Below, piece by piece: positions 20,263 through 30,198 of a DNA stretch of 64,000 nt. The notes below the pieces were generated by a model. It made no database searches. It had not been told where the DNA came from and saw only the letters and a list, made by a program, of their open reading frames with translations. The translations under genes were made by a program, and so were the position numbers. The stretch is from Hydrogenophaga pseudoflava (GTDB lineage Bacteria; Pseudomonadota; Gammaproteobacteria; Burkholderiales; Burkholderiaceae_C): the NCBI RefSeq assembly GCF_031020795.1, contig NZ_JAVHJP010000009.1, positions 62,001-126,000 of the forward strand. The letters run 5' to 3'. Numbering within the stretch: position 1 is the first letter of the stretch; each line of letters begins with the position of its first letter.

Positions 20263-22011
20263 TCAGATCTGGGCCGCGGGGTCCTGCGCGGGCTCGTCCA
20301 GCGCGCTGATGGCCTGGTGGTGCGTGAGGAACACGCGCCCCGACAGCCGCTCCAGGAAGTCGCTGCGGCGCAGGCGGTCCATCACCGGGCCTTTGACTTC
20401 GCTCAGGTGCAGGCAGATGCCGGCGTCCTGCAGGGTCCGGTGGATGTTGCGCAGGCTCTCCAGCGCGCTCGCGTCGATGTCGTTCACCGCGGTGCACTGC
20501 AGCACCACGTGGCGCACGTCGGGATGGGCGGTCAGTTCGGCCGAGACCCGGTCCTCCAGGTAGCGCGCATTGGCAAAGAACAGGCTCTCGTCCACCCTCA
20601 GGCCCAGGATGTGCGGCTGCGTCACCACCTCGTGTCGCAGCACGTTGCGGTAGTGCTCGGTGCCGGGCACCCGGCCCACCACGGCGATGTGCGGGCGGCT
20701 GCTGCGCCAGATGTGCAGCGTGAGCGAGGCCAGCACGCCCACCGCCAGCCCGCTGACCAGGTCCACCAGCAGCGTGACGGCGAAGGTCAGCGCCTGGGCA
20801 GCGAAGTCGGCGCGCGAGAAGCGCCAGGTGCGCGCGAAGCTGCGCCCGTCGACGAGGCTGCCCACCGCCATGACGATGGTGGCCGCCAGCACCGACAGCG
20901 GAAGGTGGTGCAGCCAGGGCGTGAAAAACAGGGCCGTGACGCCCAGCAGCAGCGCAGTGATCAGTCCCACCGCCGGGGTGCGCGCGCCGGCCTCGTGCAT
21001 CACCGCCGTGCGTGAGAAGCTGGCGCCCACCGCGTGGGCGCCGGTCAGGCCTGCGGCGATGTTCGCGGCGCCCATGGCCCGCATCTCGGCGTCGCTGTCC
21101 ACCCGCTCGCGCCGTCGCGCGGCAAACGCCTGGGTGATGGAAATCTGTTCCACGAAGGTGAGCATGGCGATCAGCAGCGCGGGCAGGAACAGTGCGCGCA
21201 GGACGGACGGGTCCACGCCCAGCAAGACCCCGGCGCTCAGCGAGGGCAGTCCCCGCGGCACCTCGCCCACCACGGCCACGCCCCGTGCCGACCAGTCCTG
21301 CCACCAGGACAGCGCGATGAACCCGGCCAGGATGAGCAGCGGCGCGGCCTTGGCCGCGAGGTCGGCGCCTCCGGCGGACAGACCGGCGCGCAGCAGGCCC
21401 GGCTTGAGCCAGCGCCGTGCCGCCGCCAGGACCAGCAGCGCCGCCAGGCCCACCGCCACCGTCAGGGGGTGCAGGTCGCCCGCGTGCTGCCACAGGCTTT
21501 GTCCGAACAGCAGCAGGTTGCTGCTGCGCAGCGGGGTGCCCAGCATGTGGGGCAGCTGGCTCATGGCGATCAGCAGGCCCGACGCGGTGACGAAGCCCGA
21601 GAGCACCGGCGCGCTGAGAAAGCCCGCGATGAAGCCCATGCGCAGCGCCCCCATCACCAGCAGCATGGCACCGACCAGCACCGCCAGCAGCAGCGAGGCG
21701 GCGATGAAGTCGGCACCGCCGGCGCTGGCCACCGCCCCCACCGCTGCGAGCGACATGATCGAGCGCAGCGCGGCCGGACCCGCGGCCAGCACCGGGCTGG
21801 TGCCCATGAGGGCGTAGACCACCAGCGGCAGCATGCTGGCGTACAGGCCGGTCACGGCGGGCATGCCGGCCAGCAGGGCGTAGGCCAGGCTCTGGGGAAT
21901 CAGCAGCAGCGTCACCACGGCCGCCGCGGTCAGGTCGCCCACGGCGGTGGCGCGGCCGTAACCGCGCGCCCAGCGCAGGATGGGAAACCAGTCGGTCAGG
22001 GGCAGGTGCAT
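20263..22011 (-). CDS. SulP family inorganic anion transporter with STAS domain
   Basis: A 582-residue inner-membrane permease. The N-terminal half has the SulP signature region ([31 protein letters not shown] shortened here to its ends, residues about 38-68) and about 12-14 membrane segments. A cytosolic STAS domain ends the protein (about residues 445-560, with [17 protein letters not shown]). Family members carry sulfate, bicarbonate, chloride or dicarboxylates; the substrate cannot be assigned. The ATG at 22011 begins just before the first conserved segment. It is divergent from a LysR gene and apparently co-transcribed with a sigma-54 activator downstream. Confidence 0.9.
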   Translation of the reverse strand: MHLPLTDWFPILRWARGYGRATAVGDLTAAAVVTLLLIPQSLAYALLAGMPAVTGLYASMLPLVVYALMGTSPVLAAGPAALRSIMSLAAVGAVASAGGADFIAASLLLAVLVGAMLLVMGALRMGFIAGFLSAPVLSGFVTASGLLIAMSQLPHMLGTPLRSSNLLLFGQSLWQHAGDLHPLTVAVGLAALLVLAAARRWLKPGLLRAGLSAGGADLAAKAAPLLILAGFIALSWWQDWSARGVAVVGEVPRGLPSLSAGVLLGVDPSVLRALFLPALLIAMLTFVEQISITQAFAARRRERVDSDAEMRAMGAANIAAGLTGAHAVGASFSRTAVMHEAGARTPAVGLITALLLGVTALFFTPWLHHLPLSVLAATIVMAVGSLVDGRSFARTWRFSRADFAAQALTFAVTLLVDLVSGLAVGVLASLTLHIWRSSRPHIAVVGRVPGTEHYRNVLRHEVVTQPHILGLRVDESLFFANARYLEDRVSAELTAHPDVRHVVLQCTAVNDIDASALESLRNIHRTLQDAGICLHLSEVKGPVMDRLRRSDFLERLSGRVFLTHHQAISALDEPAQDPAAQI

Positions 22012-22125
22012 GCGGGCAGGCGTTGCGGGTGGTGGTGGCGGTATTTTCACGGACGGCCGATAAACTGGCGGCCACCCCGAACCCCGCGCCGCCACGGCGG
22101 GCGGACCACCACCACAGGCCACCCC

Positions 22126-23100
22126 ATGGAACTGCGTCAGCTGCGGTACTTCGTGCGCATCGTCGAGCTGGGCTCGATGAGCCGCGCCGCGATCGAGCTG
22201 GACCTGGTGCAGTCGGCGCTGAGCCAGCAGATCACCCGGCTGGAGAGCGAACTCGCCACCCGCCTGCTGCATCGCACACCGCGCGGCGTGGCGCCCACCG
22301 AGGCGGGCGTGGCGTTCTTTCGCGAGGCCCAGCTGACCCTGCGCCACGCCGAGCAGGCGATGCGGGCCGCACAGCAGGCGCGCCTGTCGGGCTCGGTGTC
22401 GGTGGGGCTGGCGCCCACCACCTCGGCCGTGCTGGGCCTTCCGCTGATGCAGGCCATGCGCGAGCGCTACCCCGACGTGCGCCTGCACATGGTCGAGAGC
22501 ATGTCGGGCCACCTCACGGCCATGCTCAATGCCCGCCAGCTCGATCTGGCGGTGCTGTTCGACACCCGCCTGCACCAGACCCGGCAGGACGGCGGCGGGC
22601 GCGGCTGGAGCGTGATGCCGCTGCTGGAGGAAGACCTGTTCCTGGTGCAGCGCGCGGGCGCGCCGCGCCTGCCGGCCGAGATCGCCATCGCCGGACTGGC
22701 CGAGGTGCCGCTGATCCTGCCCACCGGGCCGCACGGTCTGCGCAGCACGCTGGACACGGCCTTCGCGGGCGCGGGGATTTCGCCGCGCGTGGTGCTGGAG
22801 GTGGATTCGCTGGCCATGGTGATGGCCGCGGTGGATGCCGGCCTGGGCGCCACGCTGCAGCCCTGGGCGGCGCTGGGCCGCTACCCGGACGCGGCGCAGC
22901 GCTTCCAGTGCGCGCGCGTCGCCGACGCGCCGGCGCGCCGCGTGAACCTGCTGTGCAGCCTGTCGGAAGACGAGCTCTCGCCGGCCGCGCTGGCCGCGCG
23001 CGTGGTGCTCAAGGACTGTGTGCGCACGCTACTGGGCGAGGGCCGCTGGGCCGGCGCCACGGCGCTGGCGGCACTGCCCGACACCCATCACAACCCGTGA
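22126..23100 (+). CDS. LysR-family transcriptional regulator (probable TcuR-type)
   Basis: A 324-residue LysR-type regulator. It has an N-terminal winged helix (residues 1-60: MELRQLRYFVRIVELGSMSRAA, QSALSQQI) and a C-terminal substrate-binding-like effector domain. The next gene on the same strand is a tricarballylate dehydrogenase, as in tcuRABC loci, so it probably controls that operon in response to a tricarboxylate. That assignment is from context. It is divergent from the SulP operon, which it could also influence. A 7-bp hairpin follows 16 bp after its stop. Confidence 0.85.
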   Translation: MELRQLRYFVRIVELGSMSRAAIELDLVQSALSQQITRLESELATRLLHRTPRGVAPTEAGVAFFREAQLTLRHAEQAMRAAQQARLSGSVSVGLAPTTSAVLGLPLMQAMRERYPDVRLHMVESMSGHLTAMLNARQLDLAVLFDTRLHQTRQDGGGRGWSVMPLLEEDLFLVQRAGAPRLPAEIAIAGLAEVPLILPTGPHGLRSTLDTAFAGAGISPRVVLEVDSLAMVMAAVDAGLGATLQPWAALGRYPDAAQRFQCARVADAPARRVNLLCSLSEDELSPAALAARVVLKDCVRTLLGEGRWAGATALAALPDTHHNP

Positions 23101-23116
23101 TACCCCCATGACCCAG

Positions 23117-23134
23117 GCCCGCTGCACAGCGGGC
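23117..23134 (+). terminator. Small hairpin after the LysR gene
   Basis: Perfect 7-bp stem gcccgct/agcgggc with a 4-nt loop. No T-run follows, so it may be a weak terminator or part of the tcu leader structure. Confidence 0.35.
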
Positions 23135-23152
23135 GGCGGTCTTCCTACAGTT

Positions 23153-23198
23153 CTTCGTGTGCCGGATGTGGTCCGGCGCCCCACGAGAGAACACGAAG
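23153..23198 (+). promoter_or_regulatory. Inverted repeat that would mask the tcuA ribosome binding site
   Basis: cttcgtgt (23153-23160) is a perfect complement of acacgaag (23191-23198). Just inside it, gccgga (23161-23166) can pair with tccggc (23172-23177). The right arm runs into the Shine-Dalgarno sequence gaaggag, 8 bp before the tcuA ATG at 23206. In RNA the SD would be partly paired; as DNA it could be a regulator site. Confidence 0.45.
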
Positions 23199-23205
23199 GA
23201 GACCC

Positions 23206-24618
23206 ATGTCAACGGACCCCGATGTCCTGGTGATCGGTGGCGGCAACGCCGCCCTGTGCGCCGCGCTGATGGCGCGCGAGGCCGGGGCCTGCGTGCTGCT
23301 GCTCGAAGCCGCGCCGCGCGAATGGCGCGGCGGCAATTCCGCCCACACCCGCAACCTGCGCTGCATGCACGACGCGCCGCAGGACGTGCTGGTCGACGCC
23401 TATCCCGAGGAAGAGTTCTGGCAGGACCTGCTCAAGGTCACCGGCGGCAAGACCGACGAAGCGCTGGCCCGGCTGGTGATCCGCGCCTCGGCCTCCTGCC
23501 GGCCCTGGATGGTGCGCCACGGCGTGCGCTTTCAGCCCTCGCTCTCGGGCGCGCTGCACACGGCGCGCACCAACGCCTTCTTCATGGGCGGTGGCAAGGC
23601 CCTGGTCAACGCCTACTTCCGCAGCGCCGAGCGCCTGGGCGTGCAGGTGCGCTACGGGTCGCCGGTGGACCGCATTGAGCTGGACGGAGACCGCTTCGTG
23701 GCCGCCTGGGTGAAGGGCGAGCGCATCACCGCGCGCAGCTGCGTGCTGGCGGCCGGCGGCTTCGAGTCGAACCGCGACTGGCTGCGCGAGGCCTGGGGCC
23801 AGAACGCCCGGGGCGAATGGCCGTCGGACAACTTCCTGATCCGCGGCACGCGCTTCAACCAGGGCGTGCTGCTCAGGCAGCTGCTGGCCCTCGGCGCCGA
23901 CGCCATCGGTGACCCGACGCAGGCGCACATGGTGGCCATCGACGCGCGCGCGCCGCTCTACGACGGCGGCATCTGCACCCGCATCGACTGCGTGTCGCTG
24001 GGCGTGGTGGTCAACCGCGAGGCGCGCCGCTTCTACGACGAGGGCGAGGACTTCTGGCCCAAGCGCTACGCCATCTGGGGCCGCCTGGTGGCGCAGCAGC
24101 CCGGTCAGGTGGGTTTTTCCATCATCGACGCCAAGGCCATCGGCCGCTTCATGCCGCCGGTGTTCGACGGCGTGAAGGCCGACACCCTGCCCGAGCTGGC
24201 GCAGAAGCTCGGCCTCGATCAGGCCACCTTCATGCAGACCCTGAATCACTACAACGCCGCCTGCCGCGTCGGCACCTTCGACCACACCGCGCTGGACGAC
24301 TGCCACACCGAAGGCGTGGCGCCCGCCAAGACCCACTGGGCCCGGCCCATCGACACCGCGCCCTTCTACGGCTACATGCTCAAGCCCGGTGTCACCTTCA
24401 CCTACCTCGGACTCAAGACCGACGAGACCGCCGCGGTGCACTTCGGCGGCCGGCCGAGCGACAACCTCTTCGTGGCCGGCGAAATGATGGCCGGCAACGT
24501 GCTGGGCCAGGGCTACACCGCGGGCGTGGGCATGAGCATCGGCACCGCCTTCGGCCGCATCGCGGGCACCCAGGCCGCGCAGGCCGTGCGGAAAGGAGCG
24601 CGCCATGCACACGCTTGA
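23206..24618 (+). CDS. tcuA: FAD-dependent tricarballylate dehydrogenase
   Basis: A 470-residue flavoprotein of the fumarate reductase/succinate dehydrogenase type. The N-terminal FAD-binding Rossmann motif is [20 protein letters not shown] (residues about 6-25). A covalent-flavin-free HTRNLR region follows, and the C-terminal cofactor-binding segment is [20 protein letters not shown]. In Salmonella TcuA oxidises tricarballylate to cis-aconitate, with TcuB passing the electrons on. The next gene is tcuB and overlaps by 14 bp, which strongly supports the call. The good Shine-Dalgarno (gaaggag) sits in a possible hairpin. Confidence 0.9.
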   Translation: MSTDPDVLVIGGGNAALCAALMAREAGACVLLLEAAPREWRGGNSAHTRNLRCMHDAPQDVLVDAYPEEEFWQDLLKVTGGKTDEALARLVIRASASCRPWMVRHGVRFQPSLSGALHTARTNAFFMGGGKALVNAYFRSAERLGVQVRYGSPVDRIELDGDRFVAAWVKGERITARSCVLAAGGFESNRDWLREAWGQNARGEWPSDNFLIRGTRFNQGVLLRQLLALGADAIGDPTQAHMVAIDARAPLYDGGICTRIDCVSLGVVVNREARRFYDEGEDFWPKRYAIWGRLVAQQPGQVGFSIIDAKAIGRFMPPVFDGVKADTLPELAQKLGLDQATFMQTLNHYNAACRVGTFDHTALDDCHTEGVAPAKTHWARPIDTAPFYGYMLKPGVTFTYLGLKTDETAAVHFGGRPSDNLFVAGEMMAGNVLGQGYTAGVGMSIGTAFGRIAGTQAAQAVRKGARHAHA

Positions 24619-25792
24619 AGCCCTGGCCCGCGACGCCCGCGCCCTGGCGAACGGCGAGGTCGTGCTGTCCGCGCCCGAAACCGAGGTCGCGCGCCAGATG
24701 CAGATCTGCAACGCCTGCCGCTACTGCGAAGGCTTCTGCGCCGTGTTCCCGGCCATGACGCGCCGGCTCGCCTTCGGCCAGGCCGACATCCACTTCCTGG
24801 CCAACCTCTGCCACAACTGCGGCGCCTGCCTGCACGCCTGCCAGTACGCGCCGCCGCACGAGTTTGCGGTGAACGTGCCGCAGGCCATGGCGCAGGTGCG
24901 CGGCCAGACCTATGCGGACTACGCCTGGCCGCCCGCGCTGGGCCGGCTCTACCAGCGCCAGGGGCTCACGCTGTCGCTGGCGCTGGCCGCCGGGCTGGCG
25001 CTGTTCCTGGTGCTGGTGCTGGCCGTGGTGCTGCAGGGGCAGGGCCTGGGCGCGCTGTGGAGCGCGCCGGGCAGCGACTTCTACGGCCTGTTCCCGCACA
25101 ACCTGCTGGTGGGCCTGTTCGCGCCGGTGTTCGGGTTCGCCACGCTGGCGCTGGGCCTGGGCGTGCGCCGCTTCTGGCGCGAGATCACGCCCGCCACCAG
25201 CGGCGCGCCGCTGTCGGCCCCGGCCACCACCGAGGCGACCGGTGCCGTGCTGCGCCTGAAGTACCTGGACGGAGGCCACGGCGACGGCTGCCACAACGAG
25301 GACGACGCCCACACGCTGGCGCGCCGGCGTTACCACCACCTCACCTTCTACGGCTTCCTGCTGTGTTTCGCGGCCACCAGCGTGGCCACGCTCTACCACT
25401 ACCTGCTGGACCTGCCCGCGCCCTACGACCTGCCCAGCCTGCCCAAGCTGCTGGGCGCGGCGGGCGGTGTGAGCCTGGCCATCGGCACCGCGGGCCTGTG
25501 GCGGCTGAACCTGCGGCGCCACCCGCTGCACGGCGACGCCGCGCAGAAGCCCATGGACCGCGGCTTCATCGCCCTGCTGTTCCTCACCGCCACCAGCGGC
25601 CTGGCCCTGTGGGCGGCGCGCGGCACCCCCGCCCTGGCGCTCACGCTGTGCCTGCACCTGGGCGCGGTGATGGCCCTGTTCGCCACGCTGCCCTACGGCA
25701 AGTTCGGCCACGGCATCTTCCGCACCGCCGCCCTGCTGCGCCACGCGGTGGAGAAGCGCCAGCCCAACCCCATCGGCCTGGGCGCCGACTGA
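24605..25792 (+). CDS. tcuB: Tricarballylate utilisation Fe-S membrane protein
   Basis: A 395-residue protein joining two cysteine clusters to a membrane part. Cys35, 38, 41 and 45 ([11 protein letters not shown]) and Cys69, 72, 75 and 79 ([11 protein letters not shown]) can hold two [4Fe-4S] clusters. About six hydrophobic segments follow from residue 120 onward, with His residues that could hold heme. TcuB/CitB proteins re-oxidise the flavin of TcuA and send electrons to the quinone pool. The start at 24605 overlaps tcuA by 14 bp, suggesting coupled translation. No TcuC-type permease follows; a Bug-type receptor gene does. Confidence 0.9.
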   Translation: MHTLEALARDARALANGEVVLSAPETEVARQMQICNACRYCEGFCAVFPAMTRRLAFGQADIHFLANLCHNCGACLHACQYAPPHEFAVNVPQAMAQVRGQTYADYAWPPALGRLYQRQGLTLSLALAAGLALFLVLVLAVVLQGQGLGALWSAPGSDFYGLFPHNLLVGLFAPVFGFATLALGLGVRRFWREITPATSGAPLSAPATTEATGAVLRLKYLDGGHGDGCHNEDDAHTLARRRYHHLTFYGFLLCFAATSVATLYHYLLDLPAPYDLPSLPKLLGAAGGVSLAIGTAGLWRLNLRRHPLHGDAAQKPMDRGFIALLFLTATSGLALWAARGTPALALTLCLHLGAVMALFATLPYGKFGHGIFRTAALLRHAVEKRQPNPIGLGAD

Positions 25793-25850
25793 GCGGCCTG
25801 CGCCCGCATCCCTTGTTCCCCCCCACGAACCTCACCGAGGAGACCTTGCC

Positions 25851-26840
25851 ATGCCCAAACGAGCCTTCCTGCGCGCCACCGCGCTCGCCCTGTCCACCCT
25901 GTCGCTGGCAGGCCTTGTTCACACGTCGGCCCAGGCCCAGGACTTCCCGCCCAAGAAGCCGGTCACGCTGGTGGTGGGCTTCGCGGCCGGCGGCGCGGCC
26001 GACTCGGCCGCGCGCCTGATCGCCAAGAAGCTGGGCGAGAACATCGGACAGTCGGTGATCGTGGAGAACAAGGGCGGTGCGGGCGGCAACATCGCGCACC
26101 AGTTCGTCGCCAAGGCGGCGCCCGACGGTTCGGTGCTGCTGTTCGGCTCGGTGGGTCCGCTGACCATCGCGCCCCATTTGATGAAGCTGGCCTACGACCC
26201 CTTCACCGATCTGGCGCCCATTTCGGGCGGCGTCAACTTCCCCAACGTGCTGGTGGTGCACAAGGGCGTGGGCGTGAAGACCCTGGCCGAATTCGTGCAG
26301 CGCGAAAAGAAGAAGCCCGGCAGCCTGGACTTCGCTTCCACCGGCCCCGGCTCGGCCTCGCACCTGGCGGGTGAGCTGTTCAACCAGCGCGCCGGCATCG
26401 ACATGGTCCACGTACCCTACAAAGGCGGCGCGCCCGCGCTGCAGGACCTGCTGGGCGAGCGCATCGCCGCCTACTTCTCGGCGCCGCCCACGGCCATGCC
26501 CCACATCGAGAGCGGCAAGCTGGTGCCCCTGGCCACGACCGGCCTCACGCGCCCGGCCTACCTGCCCCACATCCCCACCGTGGCCGAAGCCGGCTACCCG
26601 GGCTTCGAGGCGCTGAACTGGTACGCCTTCGTGGCCCCGGGCAAGACACCGGTGCCGCTGCTGGACCGCTGGAACCAGGAGATCGTGAAGGTGCTGAACG
26701 ACCCGGGCGTGAAGGAGGCCCTGATGCACCACGGCCTGACGCCCCAGCCCACCACGCGCGCCGACTTCGCGGCCTTCATGAAGAAGGAATCGGCCCAGTG
26801 GGCCGCCACCATACAGGCCCGCAAGATCACGGCGGAATGA
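25851..26840 (+). CDS. Bug-family tripartite tricarboxylate transporter receptor
   Basis: A 329-residue periplasmic binding protein with a signal peptide (cleavage likely after Ala29, AQA|QDF). The family pattern is clear: VTLVVGFAAGGAADSAAR, VENKGGAGGN and VPYKGGAPALQDLL. Bug (TctC-like) proteins deliver carboxylates to a TctAB permease. No TctA or TctB gene is in the window, so the permease must be elsewhere if it exists. A strong Shine-Dalgarno (gaggagacc) precedes the ATG. It is the last gene of the tcu run and converges on mnmA with 18 bp between. Confidence 0.9.
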   Translation: MPKRAFLRATALALSTLSLAGLVHTSAQAQDFPPKKPVTLVVGFAAGGAADSAARLIAKKLGENIGQSVIVENKGGAGGNIAHQFVAKAAPDGSVLLFGSVGPLTIAPHLMKLAYDPFTDLAPISGGVNFPNVLVVHKGVGVKTLAEFVQREKKKPGSLDFASTGPGSASHLAGELFNQRAGIDMVHVPYKGGAPALQDLLGERIAAYFSAPPTAMPHIESGKLVPLATTGLTRPAYLPHIPTVAEAGYPGFEALNWYAFVAPGKTPVPLLDRWNQEIVKVLNDPGVKEALMHHGLTPQPTTRADFAAFMKKESAQWAATIQARKITAE

Positions 26841-26858
26841 CTCCGCGGGCGGCGCGCC

Positions 26859-27980
26859 TCAGGGCGCGTTCGCGGCCTCGGTGTGGATCACGCCGCCACC
26901 CAGGCAGACCTCGCCGTCGTACAGCACGGCGCTCTGGCCCGGCGTCACCGCCCACTGCGGCTCGGCAAAACGCAGCGTGAAGCCGGTGTCGTCCACGGCC
27001 AGCGAGCAGGCCGCGTCGCTCTGGCGGTAGCGCGTCTTGGCGGCGATGGCCGACACCGTCGGCGCCTCGCCCGCCACCCAGCTCAGATCCTCGGCGCGCA
27101 GGCTGGGCGCCAGCAGCCAGGGGTGGTCGTGGCCCTGCACCACCCACAGGATGTTTTTCTCCACATCCTTGCGCGCGACGAACCAGGGCTCGTGTTCGTT
27201 GCCGCCTTTCTGCGCACCCTTCTCGCGGATGCCGCCGATGCCCAGGCCCTGGCGCTGGCCCAGGGTGTAGAAGCTCAGGCCCACGTGCTGGCCAATCGTG
27301 CGGCCCGTCGGGTCCTTGATCGGCCCGGGTTCTTTGGCGATGTAGCGGTTGAGGAAGTCGCGGAACGGCCGTTCGCCGATGAAGCAGATGCCGGTGCTGT
27401 CCTTCTTCTTCGCGTTGGGCAGGCCGATCTCGGCGGCGATGCGGCGCACCTCGGTCTTGGGCAGCTCGCCGACCGGGAACAGGGTCTTGGAGAGTTGCGC
27501 CTGGTTGAGGCGGTGCAGGAAGTAGCTCTGGTCCTTCAGCGGGTCCAGGCCTTTGAGCAGCTCATGTTTGCCGGTCTGCTCGTTCAGGCGCACGCGGGCG
27601 TAGTGGCCGGTGGCGATCTTCTCGGCCCCCAGGCGCATGGCGTGGTCCAGGAAGGCCTTGAACTTGATCTCGGCGTTGCAGAGGATGTCGGGGTTGGGCG
27701 TGCGGCCGGCCGAGTACTCGCGCAGGAACTCGGCGAACACCCGGTCCTTGTACTCGGCCGCGAAGTTGACGTGCTCGATCTCGATTCCCAGCACGTCGGC
27801 CACCGAGGCGGCGTCCACGAAGTCGATGTTGGACGAGCAGTATTCGCTGTTGTCGTCGTCCTCCCAGTTCTTCATGAAGATGCCGATGACCTCGTAGCCC
27901 TGCTCCTTGAGCAGGTGCGCGCTCACCGCGGAGTCCACGCCCCCGCTCAATCCGACCACCACACGTTGCTTGTTTGCCAT
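26859..27980 (-). CDS. mnmA: tRNA-specific 2-thiouridylase
   Basis: MnmA transfers sulfur to the wobble uridine (U34) of Lys, Glu and Gln tRNAs, using ATP and a persulfide. The 373-residue product has the PP-loop SGGVDSA (residues 12-18), the catalytic Cys101 in NPDILCNAE, and the second active Cys199 in [11 protein letters not shown]. Length and motifs are typical. The ATG at 27980 begins the conserved [10 protein letters not shown]. It is transcribed alone and is divergent from the dioxygenase gene across 150 bp. Confidence 0.96.
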   Translation of the reverse strand: MANKQRVVVGLSGGVDSAVSAHLLKEQGYEVIGIFMKNWEDDDNSEYCSSNIDFVDAASVADVLGIEIEHVNFAAEYKDRVFAEFLREYSAGRTPNPDILCNAEIKFKAFLDHAMRLGAEKIATGHYARVRLNEQTGKHELLKGLDPLKDQSYFLHRLNQAQLSKTLFPVGELPKTEVRRIAAEIGLPNAKKKDSTGICFIGERPFRDFLNRYIAKEPGPIKDPTGRTIGQHVGLSFYTLGQRQGLGIGGIREKGAQKGGNEHEPWFVARKDVEKNILWVVQGHDHPWLLAPSLRAEDLSWVAGEAPTVSAIAAKTRYRQSDAACSLAVDDTGFTLRFAEPQWAVTPGQSAVLYDGEVCLGGGVIHTEAANAP

Positions 27981-28130
27981 GGGGTGGATTATCCCAGCCG
28001 GTGTTCCGGCCGACCCCGGCTTCAAAAAATTGGAACGTGACCGGCGAGGGCTTCGAACGATGGCGGCGGGTGCCGGTCCTACAGTGAGTCCCATGCCGCC
28101 ACACCCGGCGCCACCCACCAGGAATCCGCG

Positions 28131-28937
28131 ATGTCCCGCCTGCCCACGCTCTTCATCTCCCACGGTTCGCCCACCTTCGCCATCGATCCTGGCCAGGCCG
28201 GCCCTGCGCTCACCGCGCTGGGCCACACCCTGCCGCGGCCCAGGGCCATCCTCGTCGTCTCGCCGCACTGGACCACGCGCGAGCCGCGTGTGGCCACCAC
28301 GCCGCGGCCGCAGACCATCCACGACTTCGGCGGCTTCCCGCCCGCGCTCTACCAGCTGCAGTACCCCGCGCCCGGCGCGCCCGACGTGGCGCAGCGCGCC
28401 ATCGAGCTGCTGCGCGCCGCCGGCTACGCGGCCGAGGCCGACACGCAGTGGGGCCTGGACCACGGCGCCTGGGTGCCACTGATGCACCTGCTGCCCGATG
28501 CCGACGTGCCGGTGTTCCAGGTCTCGCTGCCCGCGCGGCTGGACGGCGAGCGCGCCTACGCCTACGGCCAGGCGCTGGCGCCGCTGGCCGAGGAGGGCGT
28601 GCTGGTGATCGGCTCCGGCAGCCTGACGCACAACCTCTACGAGGTGCGCTTCGACGCGCCCGACGCCAAGGCCGAAACCTACGCGGTCGAGTTCGCGCAC
28701 TGGATCAACGGTGTCGTGACCGGCCGCGACCACGCGCGCCTGCAGCAGACCATGGCGATGGCGCCGCACGCCCAGCGCGCCCATCCCACGGCCGAACACC
28801 TGTGGCCGCTGATGGTGGCCGCCGGTGCCGCTGGCGCCGAGGTGCCGGCCACGCGCATCGACGGGGGCGTCACGCACGGCGTGCTGGTCATGGACGCGTT
28901 CCGCTTCGGTGACGTGCCCGCGTCGGTGGAGGCCTGA
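28131..28937 (+). CDS. DODA-type (LigB-like) extradiol ring-cleavage dioxygenase
   Basis: A 268-residue member of the class III extradiol dioxygenase/YgiD family, which opens catechol-type rings such as DOPA using a divalent metal. Visible metal-site or active-site residues are His11 (ISHGSP), His46 (VVSPHW), His111 (LDHGAW), His167 and His218/His223 (AHPTAEHL). The real substrate is unknown. The next gene, an esterase, starts 2 bp after the stop, so these are one transcript. Upstream is the mnmA divergent region. Confidence 0.88.
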   Translation: MSRLPTLFISHGSPTFAIDPGQAGPALTALGHTLPRPRAILVVSPHWTTREPRVATTPRPQTIHDFGGFPPALYQLQYPAPGAPDVAQRAIELLRAAGYAAEADTQWGLDHGAWVPLMHLLPDADVPVFQVSLPARLDGERAYAYGQALAPLAEEGVLVIGSGSLTHNLYEVRFDAPDAKAETYAVEFAHWINGVVTGRDHARLQQTMAMAPHAQRAHPTAEHLWPLMVAAGAAGAEVPATRIDGGVTHGVLVMDAFRFGDVPASVEA

Positions 28938-28939
28938 AC

Positions 28940-29584
28940 ATGGACGCACGAACCGAAGCACCCGCGGGCGACCTTGTCCTGCACCGTCCCACGGCGCCCG
29001 CGCGCCAGCTGGTGCTGCTGTTCCACGGTGTGGGCGCGAGCCCCGAAGGCTTCGAGCCGCTGGGTTCCGCGCTGGCCCGCGAGGACCGTTGGGTCGTGGC
29101 GGTGCGGTCGCCCTTCGCGTCCGACCTGGGCGGCGGCTGGCAGTGGTTTTCCGTGCAGGGCGTGACCGAGGCCAACCGCAGCGAGCGCATCGCGGCGGTG
29201 ATGCCGCGCTTTGCCGAGACCGTGCGGCGCTGGCAGGCCCACACCGGGCTGGGCGCGGCACAGACCGTGCTGGCGGGCTTCTCGCAGGGGGCGATCATGT
29301 CGCTCGAATCGACGCGGGCCGGCGAGCCGCTGGCCGCGCGGGTGGTGGCGATGTCCGGGCGCTTCGCCGCGCCGCCGCAGACCGCGCCGGCGGGCGTGGC
29401 CTTCCGCTTCATCCACGGCGAGCAGGACCCGGTGATTCCGGCGGCGTTCAGTGTGCAGGGCGCGCAGCAGCTGCAGGCCCTGGGCGCCGATGCGCGGGCC
29501 GACCTGCTGCCCGGCCTCGCGCACGGCATCGACCCGCGCGCCCTGGCGCTGCTGGCCCGTGCGCTGGACGAGGTGGCGCCGTGA
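28940..29584 (+). CDS. ypfH: YpfH-like serine esterase (alpha/beta hydrolase)
   Basis: A 214-residue cytosolic alpha/beta hydrolase of the phospholipase/carboxylesterase type. The nucleophile elbow is GFSQG with Ser115. The likely triad partners are Asp163 in HGEQDPVIP and His195 in [20 protein letters not shown] near residue 26 forms the oxyanion region. The family hydrolyses short acyl esters. It starts 2 bp after the dioxygenase and shares GTGA with the next gene, so the three genes are likely translated together. Confidence 0.85.
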   Translation: MDARTEAPAGDLVLHRPTAPARQLVLLFHGVGASPEGFEPLGSALAREDRWVVAVRSPFASDLGGGWQWFSVQGVTEANRSERIAAVMPRFAETVRRWQAHTGLGAAQTVLAGFSQGAIMSLESTRAGEPLAARVVAMSGRFAAPPQTAPAGVAFRFIHGEQDPVIPAAFSVQGAQQLQALGADARADLLPGLAHGIDPRALALLARALDEVAP

Positions 29585-30045
29585 ACACCTGCGGCACCGG
29601 CCCGCGGCTCGCGCTGGACATCGGGGCACGCGAGACCGTGATCAACACCCCCACTGGCACCACCTGGACCCTGCCCGTGGGTTCGGCCTCGCTGTGGCCA
29701 TTGACGCCGTCGGGGCCATCGGCGCTGGCGGTGGAAAACGGCATCCAGACCGTGGAGGACGCGATCGAGCGCGTGGCGTCCGAGGTTCCGCGCGGGGCGC
29801 ACATGGTATTGAGTGCGCGCAGTCTGGCGCCGCTGCATCGCGGCGGTGCCATTGCAGCGCTGGCGCAGGGGTCCATTGGCCTGGACGGCATTGAGCGCGA
29901 GTACCAGTTGCTGGCGGCCCGGGCGGTCGGCGCACCCTCGGCGCGTGGCACGGCTTTCGACGATGCGGCAGGAGACGCGGTGCTGCTGATCCTGCGCGAA
30001 CTGATGCACCACCTGGGGCTGCGGTCGCTGCACGGACCGGGCTGA
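29581..30045 (+). CDS. Hypothetical protein coupled to ypfH
   Basis: A 154-residue protein starting with GTG at 29581, which overlaps the ypfH stop by 4 bp (GTGA). I do not recognise the family. The first 50 residues are rich in Thr/Pro/Gly. The rest is predicted alpha/beta with the segments IQTVEDAIERV, GAHMVLSARSLAPLHRGGA and VLLILRELMHHLGL. There is no signal peptide or membrane segment, so it is probably cytosolic. Codon use and GC look like its neighbours, and the tight coupling supports a real gene. Function may relate to the dioxygenase-esterase pair. Confidence 0.65.
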   Translation: MNTCGTGPRLALDIGARETVINTPTGTTWTLPVGSASLWPLTPSGPSALAVENGIQTVEDAIERVASEVPRGAHMVLSARSLAPLHRGGAIAALAQGSIGLDGIEREYQLLAARAVGAPSARGTAFDDAAGDAVLLILRELMHHLGLRSLHGPG

Positions 30046-30088
30046 ACCGGCGCGCACCGTGGCGCGCTGTCACGGGACTTTCACGTGC

Positions 30089-30117
30089 TTGACATACGCT
30101 GGGCTTTGCCGGATTCT
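30089..30117 (+). promoter_or_regulatory. Candidate sigma-70 promoter of the polyamine ABC operon
   Basis: A full-consensus TTGACA (30089-30094) and GATTCT (30112-30117) are 17 bp apart, about 80 bp before the receptor ATG. The -10 is a 3/6 match only. Confidence 0.5.
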
Positions 30118-30198
30118 GCGTTGCGCTGTTTCCGCCACGCCCGCCGCAATCCCGCGGCGGCGGTCCATGTTGTCGTCATCCACCCTGAAAGCACACCC

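Noticed and set aside
22012-22125. Possible sigma-54 promoter for the SulP operon (a TGGC...TT pattern on the minus strand)
   Set aside because: The essential GC doublet of the -12 element is missing, and the pattern is too weak in GC-rich DNA.
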